Below, piece after piece: positions 1 to 4,387 of a stretch of 5,330 bases of DNA. The notes under the pieces are model-generated. The model did no database searches. It worked only from the letters and a program-made list of their open reading frames with translations, and was not told the origin of the DNA. The stretch lies in the NCBI GenBank assembly GCA_021835265.1, contig JAKBQK010000181.1, positions 1-5,330 on the forward strand, read 5' to 3'. The number at the start of each line of letters is the position of its first letter. Position 1 is the first letter of the stretch. Origin of the DNA: Thermoplasmata archaeon (GTDB lineage: Archaea > Thermoplasmatota > Thermoplasmata > Thermoplasmatales > Thermoplasmataceae). Both the position numbers and the translations under genes were made by a program.

Positions 1-167
1 TATCTCCATTGCTATCCATAGGACTTCTTCCATTTCCTTACAATGAATCTCTATCTCTGTTTGAACTATTTCTTGGAGTGATACTCATAGTAACTGAAAT
101 ATTCCTTGTAAAATTAGAAATCAGTTTCTACAAAAATTATCTTAAAAAGAAAATTTATGGAATTTAA
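1..167 (+). CDS. C-terminal tail of a membrane protein (partial)
   Basis: An open frame enters from the left edge (first full codon at 3) and stops with TAA at 165-167, giving 54 residues. It contains a strongly hydrophobic segment (FELFLGVILIVTEIFLV) followed by a basic, aromatic tail ending LKKKIYGI, the usual look of a last transmembrane helix with a positively charged cytoplasmic end. Only the end is present, so the product cannot be named. The C-terminus of a cation-transporting P-type ATPase or another multi-pass transporter would fit, but this is a guess. It converges with the exporter gene on the opposite strand, with about 175 bp between the two stops, and shows no evident functional link to it. 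Confidence 0.5.
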   Translation, partial: SPLLSIGLLPFPYNESLSLFELFLGVILIVTEIFLVKLEISFYKNYLKKKIYGI

Positions 168-291
168 TGCTTCTGAAAAGCCGCCTAATACTTCAAAAAA
201 GGAAAGCAACACCAATCAGGATTGACACCATTATATTTCTCGTTCATAATTGTAAGAATAAACACAAAAGTTCCGGAATTGCAAAATTATT

Positions 292-340
292 ACTACGTTC
301 ATCTTATCAAAGTGGTTTATTTGAATAATCTTCACGTAGT
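292..340. terminator. Inverted repeat between convergent genes
   Basis: ACTACGT (292-298) and ACGTAGT (334-340) are perfect inverted copies. Inside them TTATCAAA (304-311) can pair with TTTGAATAA (320-328) with one bulged A, giving a two-part hairpin. The outer arm ends one base from the exporter's stop codon (342-344) and lies between two convergent genes, so a shared transcript-end structure is the simplest reading. There is no long T-tract, so termination itself is inferred. Confidence 0.4.
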
Positions 341-341
341 C

Positions 342-1625
342 TCAATTCTCAATGATCGCACTTGGAATACTACCATCTAGATTCCACAAACTTTTCATGG
401 GAAGGAAAATTAATCCCGTAACAACAAGCGATATACCGCTTATAGAATATGTTGAAGAAATACCGATATAAGAAATCAAAACCGCTCCCAAAGCAATTGC
501 TGGTGCTCCTCCCAGAAAGCTTAGAACACCATCTATAGCAAAATATCTTCCCCTCATATTATCCGGTACAATATTATGTGCAGCAGTAATCCATGTGTTT
601 CCTGAAAAACCTATGTTAATCCCGATTATTAGTAAAAATAATATTGCAATGAAAAATGATGGGAATGTGCCCATGATAAACAAAGAAGGACCTGCAATGC
701 ATATTGATGAAAAAATCCATATCTTTCCTGCAAATTTCATAATTTCCAGATGACCTGAAATCATTGAGCCTACGATGAATCCCAAAGCAAATATGGCAAG
801 TACTAGGCCATAAATAAGAGAAGTAGCATGAATTCCAGAAACGACATAAATTACGAGAAATGCAAGGGGTAATGTGTAAAAAATATTTGAAACGCTGGCA
901 GAAAGCGTAAGCTGCCACAGCCCTTTTTCCTTTCTCAACCAACTTAAACCTTCTTTTAACTCACGTATTGCATTTTTTTTCAAGATCGGAGTTTTTATAT
1001 CCAACTTATCCACATTTCTCGAATATGGATAAATGAGTGTTAATATTAGTATGGCTGCAGACACATATGCCATCATACTGTAAAGAAAACCTGAAACCAC
1101 TCCGAAAGAAATTATCAGACCTCCGGCTAATGCGTTAGATATAGCCCTAATGCTTTGAGATATGGAGTCATTATAACCATTTGCTCTCTGCAGATTATTT
1201 TTATCAACAATATCGGGTATGATTGACATGCTTGATGATCTATAGAGCTCAGAGGATGAAGACCAGACAATCATTAAAACAATTATAAGATAAAGATCAA
1301 ACCCATAGAATTCCGAATACCAAGCCAAGAGCGCGAAAACTGAGATTCCTGTAATTGTTGAAACTAGAAGAGTTAAGCTGCGATTTATCCTGTCAACTAC
1401 AATTCCAGCTGGTAAGGATGTGATGACTATAGACACCGATTCTATTATGGCCACTATGCCCACATCGATGGCAGATTTTGTAACAACATAGACAAACCAG
1501 GTAATACATATCTGGGCTACTCCTGAAGCGGATTGGATTGCACCACTTTGGCTAACGTAACTCAAAAATACTTTTTGAAAAAGTTTTATTTTTCCTTCTT
1601 TGACTTGAGTAGAATACTCCTTCAT
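342..1625 (-). CDS. MFS efflux transporter (MccC-like exporter candidate)
   Basis: This 427-residue protein has the hydrophobicity of a 12-helix major facilitator with a central hydrophilic loop around residues 201-235. The helix 2-3 loop carries an MFS motif-A-like G74-IVVDRINR stretch (D78, R79, R82). The loop at 136-153 (IPDIVDKNNLQRANG) and the later VPDNMRGRYFAIDG (353-366) resemble the EntS-like drug and siderophore exporter branch. Length is normal for the family and the frame is intact. The ATG at 1625 is preferred because a TATA box lies about 25 nt upstream and no Shine-Dalgarno is present, as expected for a leaderless message. In microcin C loci an MFS pump, MccC, exports the peptide-nucleotide and gives self-protection. 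Here the pump is the nearest intact gene to the precursor/MccB unit but on the opposite strand, so the link is inferred. A general multidrug pump is the alternative. Confidence 0.85.
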   Translation of the reverse strand: MKEYSTQVKEGKIKLFQKVFLSYVSQSGAIQSASGVAQICITWFVYVVTKSAIDVGIVAIIESVSIVITSLPAGIVVDRINRSLTLLVSTITGISVFALLAWYSEFYGFDLYLIIVLMIVWSSSSELYRSSSMSIIPDIVDKNNLQRANGYNDSISQSIRAISNALAGGLIISFGVVSGFLYSMMAYVSAAILILTLIYPYSRNVDKLDIKTPILKKNAIRELKEGLSWLRKEKGLWQLTLSASVSNIFYTLPLAFLVIYVVSGIHATSLIYGLVLAIFALGFIVGSMISGHLEIMKFAGKIWIFSSICIAGPSLFIMGTFPSFFIAILFLLIIGINIGFSGNTWITAAHNIVPDNMRGRYFAIDGVLSFLGGAPAIALGAVLISYIGISSTYSISGISLVVTGLIFLPMKSLWNLDGSIPSAIIEN

Positions 1626-1641
1626 TATACGGTTAATAAGA

Positions 1642-1656
1642 ATTATATATATATTT
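1642..1656 (-). promoter_or_regulatory. TATA box of the exporter gene
   Basis: Read on the minus strand, an A-run is followed by alternating ATATATATA, centred about 24-25 nt before the ATG at 1625. That spacing puts the transcription start at or next to the start codon, so the exporter is probably translated from a leaderless mRNA. No Shine-Dalgarno is present between the box and the ATG. Confidence 0.6.
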
Positions 1657-1705
1657 TTTTAATTTTATTTGCTGTGTTGATCGTATATAGAAGGAACATG
1701 TTTAA

Positions 1706-2118
1706 AAGAGAGTTGAGATCAAGGAACGCGTACGAACGATGCGATCCTTAATCGAGCAAGGATCTGGGAATTTTTTGAAAAAGATACATTCTTCCCCAAC
1801 GATATTTTCAATTTGAAACATTTCACAAGATCAAATTTTGGGTTCAAGTCATATAAACCCACAGAACCCCAAAAGGGAGTCAGTACCTGTGAAAGTGATA
1901 AGAAAATACAGCGGGAATAAATATGAAGCAAGAACAAAAGAGGACATTAATGGTATGAGGCAATCCTTGACAGAAGGAATCTTCTATGCAGTGAAGAGGA
2001 AACTCGTAAGAACTTTTTGTGCAGGAATTTCATATAAATCTAGGATGTGGGACGCCAGAGGATTTGGGTATATGACCTTATAAATCAGAGTGCAAAGGAA
2101 GATGTGAAAACTTGTTAG
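1706..2118 (+). pseudogene. Decayed DDE transposase C-terminal remnant (IS5/IS1182-like)
   Basis: A stop-interrupted frame from 1706 reads ERVRTMRSLIEQGSG, meets TGA at 1814-1816, and then continues in the same frame to TAA at 2081-2083. The second part contains GMRQSLTEGIFYAVKRKL, which resembles the C-terminal block of IS5/IS1182-type transposases (pattern MRW..EgiFsavKR). The Glu encoded at 1973-1975 would be the third catalytic acidic residue. Beyond about 2068 a shift of frame gives VYDLINQSAKEDVKTC up to TAG at 2116-2118, consistent with a further indel. No start codon or N-terminal catalytic Asp region is present and terminal inverted repeats were not found. I read it as a dead insertion-sequence fragment separating the exporter from the peptide genes. 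The family assignment is from motif resemblance only. Confidence 0.5.
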
Positions 2119-2193
2119 AAAACCATGAAAAAAGAGAACATTATACAATCATATGAACGCTATGGATGTAGTTATTTAACAAGGTGAGGCAGT

Positions 2194-2210
2194 GGGAAAC
2201 ATTTAAATAT
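2194..2210 (+). promoter_or_regulatory. BRE/TATA promoter of the peptide genes
   Basis: GGGAAACA (2194-2201, BRE-like, purine-rich) runs directly into TTTAAATAT (2202-2210), a near-consensus archaeal TATA box. The expected transcription start about 26 nt downstream falls near 2230-2233, immediately before the Shine-Dalgarno. The mRNA would therefore have a leader of only about 15 nt, long enough to carry the ribosome binding site but excluding the in-frame ATG at 2224. Confidence 0.65.
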
Positions 2211-2231
2211 ATTGCTTTAAATAATGTTTAC

Positions 2232-2240
2232 AGGAGGTGA
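2232..2240 (+). promoter_or_regulatory. Strong Shine-Dalgarno for the 25-codon ORF
   Basis: AGGAGGTGA is an almost full complement of the 16S rRNA 3' end and sits 7 nt before the ATG at 2248. It decides that start over the in-frame ATG at 2224. It is the strongest ribosome binding site in the window and shows that the short ORF behind it is meant to be translated. Confidence 0.8.
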
Positions 2241-2247
2241 AACAATT

Positions 2248-2325
2248 ATGGAAGAGATAAAAATGAGGGTTGTTGAGAAAGTTGAATCAACTATACCTTA
2301 CTGGCCAACACGTACATTGGGATGA
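2248..2325 (+). CDS. 25-residue peptide, first ORF of the microcin-C-like unit
   Basis: The ORF encodes 25 residues beginning MEEIKMRVVEKVE and ending STIPYWPTRTLG. It has a near-consensus TATA box at 2202-2210 and a near-perfect Shine-Dalgarno 7 nt before the ATG, so translation is very likely despite its size. The first half is charged and could form an amphipathic helix. The second half is Pro- and aromatic-rich with a C-terminal Gly. Its stop overlaps the start of the next ORF as ATGA, a typical translational-coupling junction. It resembles no peptide I know. Possible roles are a leader whose translation drives the downstream 15-residue peptide, a recognition or leader segment acting in trans, or a substrate of the E1-like enzyme activated at its terminal Gly. 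A frame change near the junction would fuse it to the next ORF. Confidence 0.7.
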   Translation: MEEIKMRVVEKVESTIPYWPTRTLG

Positions 2326-2369
2326 AACGGAATGAAAGTATATCTTTCATTTCTCAGAGATACAATTGA
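2322..2369 (+). CDS. 15-residue MccA-like precursor peptide candidate, C-terminal Asn
   Basis: The ORF encodes MKRNESISFISQRYN. Its ATG overlaps the stop of the preceding ORF (ATGA at 2322-2325), so ribosomes ending there could restart; the only upstream purine tract is a weak GGG. The last residue is asparagine, the residue that MccB enzymes convert into the nucleotide-bearing terminus in microcin C (E. coli precursor MRTGNAN; the H. pylori type, as I recall it, also ends in Asn). The ORF lies 122 bp before the MccB-like gene on the same strand. Known MccA peptides range from 7 residues to several dozen, so the length is acceptable. A terminal Asn can occur by chance, and there is no independent strong ribosome binding site, so identity is inferred from the residue, position and partner enzyme together. 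Confidence 0.6.
   Translation: MKRNESISFISQRYN
2329..2353 (+). promoter_or_regulatory. Hairpin inside the Asn-ending peptide ORF
   Basis: AATGAAAG (2331-2338) and CTTTCATT (2344-2351) are perfect inverted copies around a 5-nt TATAT loop. G2330-U2352 and G2329-C2353 extend the RNA stem to 10 pairs. It begins 4 nt after the stop of the 25-codon ORF and lies within the 15-codon ORF, so ribosomes translating either peptide would melt or block it. That fits translation-sensitive control of read-through into the MccB-like gene, or restriction of re-initiation. Confidence 0.5.
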
Positions 2370-2372
2370 ATA

Positions 2373-2419
2373 GAACGGATTTCTGTTCCTTTAGCTTATA
2401 ATCTCTTATTTATTTTTTT
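2373..2419 (+). terminator. Second hairpin plus T-tract (attenuator or terminator)
   Basis: GAACGG (2373-2378) pairs with CTGTTC (2383-2388) around ATTT, with one G-U pair, starting 3 nt after the stop of the 15-codon ORF. A T-rich stretch follows, with seven consecutive T at 2413-2419. T-runs suffice for intrinsic termination in archaea. A partial terminator here would give much more short precursor transcript than enzyme transcript, as in the E. coli mccA-mccB gap. Confidence 0.45.
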
Positions 2420-2462
2420 GTGTCCAACCTTTTATCTTATTACTAATATTCTAGGGATAACT

Positions 2463-2471
2463 TTTTTATTA
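2463..2471 (+). promoter_or_regulatory. Weak TATA-like element before the MccB-like gene
   Basis: TTTTTTATT is centred about 25 nt before the ATG at 2492, the spacing of a leaderless archaeal start. No good Shine-Dalgarno precedes that ATG (AGGT at 2476-2479 is 12 nt away). The enzyme may therefore have its own weak promoter in addition to read-through from the peptide promoter. Confidence 0.35.
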
Positions 2472-2491
2472 TTTCAGGTTATGATCCACTG

Positions 2492-3586
2492 ATGATTGAA
2501 TTAACAGAAATCAGAAAGATTAAATTCAGGAATGGATTCAATCCGTTTCCCAATGGCAAGGATAAAATTCGAATAGGTAACCATTATCCACGCACCTTTG
2601 AAATGGAAGACAATCCTCAAAGAGATGTCTGGAAAATCCTTTCATATATTGACAGTACAAGATCCTATGAAGAAATTGTCAGGGATGTTGTTTCAGACTA
2701 TCCAGAAATTAAAATCGATTTTGTAAAAAATCTATTAGAAACATTATGGAAAAACGGTTTGCTTGAGAATAGTGATGAAGTTATTCCCGTGGGAATAACT
2801 AAATCCGATAAAGAAAGATTCAGCAGAAATGTTAGTTACTTTTCCTTCATTGACACGATTCCAGGCAGAACCGGATATGACATCCAACTTCTTATCAAAA
2901 AGGCTAGAGTCACTGTAGTAGGAATGGGGGGAGTGGGCTCTTCTGTGGCAGCCAGTCTCATTGCAATGGGAGTAGGCAATCTACATATAGTGGATTTTGA
3001 CAAAGTGGAGTTGTCTAATCTCACAAGACAAATTCTCTTTTCAGAGGAGGATATCGGAATGTCCAAGGTACTGATCGCAGCAAGAAAACTCAGTAAAATA
3101 AACGCTGGCGCTAACATAACATACGAAGAGACTCACATTACATCATCGCAGTCGTTTGATAAATGGATGCAAAATAGCGATGTCTTAATACTATCAGCAG
3201 ACACCCCGACAGATATATATTCCTGGTGCAACGAAAGTGCAATGAGATGGCGGAGAACGTGGTTCCACGGAGGATATGATGGTCCAAGAATCGTGTGCGA
3301 AGGTTTTGTACCGTACAAGACCGGTTGCTGGGAATGCAAACAGAAATTGATAAACAAATTAAATGACCGCGACTTTCTTTTTAAGGAACTGGATAGCACT
3401 AATTCCGTAATTGCCCCGACTGCAATAATATCAGCACAATTCTTGGCGCTTGAAACATTGAATTACATAACAGGGATTCCAAGCAATACACTTGGAAAAT
3501 TATACGTGCAAAATGCCTTGTCATACGATGATACCATGATTACTGACGTTCCCATCGACAGTAATTGTGTTCTATGCAATACTTAA
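2492..3586 (+). CDS. mccB: MccB-like ThiF/E1 peptide nucleotidyltransferase
   Basis: This 364-residue protein has a small N-terminal domain (about 1-100, with the helix-rich wHTH/peptide-clamp look of RiPP recognition domains) followed by a full E1/ThiF adenylation domain. Visible motifs are the nucleotide-binding loop GMGGVGS (144-150), the acidic residue ending strand 2 (D168), N176-L-T-R179-Q180, K192, and SAD-TP with D237 as the Mg-binding Asp. Four zinc cysteines are paired as C279-x2-C282 and C359-x2-C362. SRN near 111, LFSE.D.G, SAD.P and KTGC.EC all match E. coli MccB (about 350 residues) as I remember it, better than ThiF or MoeB, which lack this N-terminal domain. MccB activates the C-terminal Asn of a short peptide with two nucleoside triphosphates, leaving an N-P-linked nucleotide. 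The peptide genes lie just upstream on the same strand. Which nucleotide is used cannot be told from sequence. Confidence 0.88.
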   Translation: MIELTEIRKIKFRNGFNPFPNGKDKIRIGNHYPRTFEMEDNPQRDVWKILSYIDSTRSYEEIVRDVVSDYPEIKIDFVKNLLETLWKNGLLENSDEVIPVGITKSDKERFSRNVSYFSFIDTIPGRTGYDIQLLIKKARVTVVGMGGVGSSVAASLIAMGVGNLHIVDFDKVELSNLTRQILFSEEDIGMSKVLIAARKLSKINAGANITYEETHITSSQSFDKWMQNSDVLILSADTPTDIYSWCNESAMRWRRTWFHGGYDGPRIVCEGFVPYKTGCWECKQKLINKLNDRDFLFKELDSTNSVIAPTAIISAQFLALETLNYITGIPSNTLGKLYVQNALSYDDTMITDVPIDSNCVLCNT

Positions 3587-3695
3587 TCTGATATTTGAGA
3601 GGTACCAATAAGGTAATGTTCTGGGTTGATGCAGACCTTTCGTCGAACGCATTGAACAATTTTCCATCATTTTCTTCATATAGAGCATCGGCCAT
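3540..3695 (-). other. Coding-like minus-strand ORF overlapping the mccB end (doubtful)
   Basis: From an ATG at 3695 the minus strand stays open for 51 residues, starting MADALYEENDGKLFNAFDERSA. The acidic, Asp/Glu-balanced composition looks more protein-like than its plus-strand counterpart (3616-3714), which is Ser-rich in the manner of a shadow. The last 47 bases run antisense inside the MccB-like gene. It has no clear promoter and I recognise no family. It may be the broken end of a former neighbour gene, or chance. Confidence 0.2.
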
Positions 3696-3731
3696 ATTGT
3701 ATGCCGTTCCCTAACAAGGTTGGGGGGGCAA

Positions 3732-4034
3732 TTAATTAATCATTGAGATAACCGGTTTATTGATGTTTTTCATCCGATTTACTATGAATATAATGCTATC
3801 TACAAAGCATTCAAATAAGTTTGATCTTTGCTAATAACTGTTTAATGTTAAATATTTTAGATACAAGAACCTGTTCATAGTATCTTCTATCTTCTTGATA
3901 CTGGAATGAATGGTTTCTTTGCTTGTTTCAGTATTATTTGTTTCTATTGATTGATTTCTGTAAGACCAGGATTCTTTCTCGTATCCACAATTTAGATTTG
4001 CGTGAGGGAAACTACTTTTTTTACCCTCTTCTTC
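3732..4034 (-). pseudogene. Possible decayed ORF on the minus strand, family unknown
   Basis: One minus-strand frame is open from just after TAG (4035-4037) to TAG at 3831-3833, with residues including NCGYEKESWSYRNQSIE and SIKKIEDTMNRFLYLKY. It continues past that stop as RSNLFECFVDSIIFIVNRMK to TAA at 3732-3734. Hydrophilic composition with ordered hydrophobic spacing over about 100 codons, broken by a single stop, suggests a dead gene. There is no upstream ATG, no known motif, and AT-rich DNA gives such runs by chance, so this is weak. Confidence 0.2.
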
Positions 4035-4273
4035 CTACTTGTGGAGTTTTAAATATATATATATCCAAAAAATAAAACCTTTCTCTAAGATAAGAACACG
4101 TGTCTTCTCTATGCTAAGTTTGAAATTAACGTCTTCACTGTCATTTTAGTTTCTTATTAAATAATTGAGGATTGATTCTCTGAAAATGTAATCAAGTTAG
4201 AAGTCCTTAGGATTTCAACTCAAGTCTTATATAGAACAGGTTTTTAAGTAATCATCTAATACTTTTTCCAACA

Positions 4274-4289
4274 ATTCTTGGAGAAGAAT
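4274..4289. repeat. Inverted repeat upstream of the peptide-binding protein gene
   Basis: ATTCTT and AAGAAT are perfect inverted arms around GGAG, and CAA/TTG outside add three more pairs across a small internal loop. The repeat lies about 55 bp before the TATA box at 4344-4351 and could be an operator or an upstream transcript structure. Function is unproven. Confidence 0.3.
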
Positions 4290-4343
4290 ATTGTGAACTA
4301 ATTTATTATTATGCTATATAAATTCTTTCTCCAGAAAAATAGA

Positions 4344-4381
4344 TTTATATAACATAATTTTTATGACTATGGTAATGGAGG
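4344..4381 (+). promoter_or_regulatory. TATA box and Shine-Dalgarno of the peptide-binding protein gene
   Basis: TTTATATA (4344-4351) predicts a transcription start near 4373, and GGAGG (4377-4381) follows with 6 nt to the ATG at 4388. This is the same arrangement as the 25-codon ORF: a strong TATA box, a leader of about 15 nt and a good ribosome binding site. A second TATA-like CTATATAAA at 4313-4321 might serve an alternative start. The earlier ATGs at 4363, 4369 and 4375 are out of frame. Confidence 0.6.
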
Positions 4382-4387
4382 CTAAAA

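Larger units (their letters stand above)
3587..4387. other. 800-bp intergenic stretch without a convincing gene
   Basis: The stretch holds minus-strand coding-like debris (next entry), a 7-pair hairpin at 3709-3725 (CCCTAAC / GTTGGGG, one G-U pair, loop AAG) running into seven consecutive G (3722-3728), and a GAGGG/CCCTC stem at 4004-4028. A long alternating AT TATA-like tract (4048-4064) is usable on either strand. There is also an ACACGTGT palindrome (4096-4103), a GAAGTCC/GGATTTC hairpin (4200-4216) and an ATTCTT/AAGAAT repeat (4274-4289) ahead of the next gene. I see no tRNA, rRNA, CRISPR array or intact ORF with a ribosome binding site. Confidence 0.5.

Noticed and set aside
616..942. 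Other open frames overlapping the exporter, enzyme and binding-protein genes (also 1533-1751, 1719-1937, 2836-3117, 3133-3399, 4536-4718)
   Set aside because: They are antisense or out-of-frame shadows with Cys/Ser/His-rich composition and no start signals.
1838..1862. GGGTTCAAGTC resembles a tRNA T-arm
   Set aside because: The 3' stem half, acceptor stem, D-arm and anticodon arm are missing, and the bases lie inside the transposase remnant.
2125..2187. 20-codon ORF beginning MKKENIIQSYERYG
   Set aside because: No ribosome binding site, it lies upstream of the promoter at 2194-2210, and it ends in Arg; probably chance.
2224..2250. Earlier in-frame ATG (2224) for the 25-codon ORF, giving 33 residues
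   Set aside because: It is too close to the TATA box for a leaderless start, and the strong Shine-Dalgarno lies inside that extension, serving the ATG at 2248.
2332..2373. 13-codon ORF MKVYLSFLRDTIE after the 25-codon ORF
   Set aside because: No ribosome binding site, no coupling overlap and no Asn end; it is the other frame of the better-supported 15-codon ORF.
2481..2492. Mini-ORF ATG-ATC-CAC-TGA overlapping the MccB-like start (TGATG)
   Set aside because: Three codons, no proper Shine-Dalgarno and no terminal Asn; if the TATA-like element at 2463-2471 is used, transcription starts beyond it.
2492..3586. Housekeeping ThiF/MoeB/UbaA sulfur-transfer or ubiquitin-like activation role
   Set aside because: The extra N-terminal domain, about 350-residue length, MccB-type motif wording and adjacent peptide ORFs fit MccB better, and no ThiS/MoaD-like carrier gene is present in the window.
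3616..3714. Plus-strand 32-codon ORF MFWVDADLSSNALNNF
   Set aside because: Ser-rich shadow-like composition opposite a better-looking minus-strand frame, and no well-spaced Shine-Dalgarno.
3732..3773. Minus-strand 13-residue ORF MKNINKPVISMIN, also ending in Asn, as an alternative precursor
   Set aside because: It lacks a Shine-Dalgarno and a correctly spaced TATA box, lies within what looks like a decayed longer frame, and is convergent with the enzyme gene. Chance Asn ends are expected in AT-rich DNA.
4096..4103. ACACGTGT palindrome as a regulator site
   Set aside because: A single 8-bp palindrome with no second copy or nearby gene start; insufficient to call an operator.
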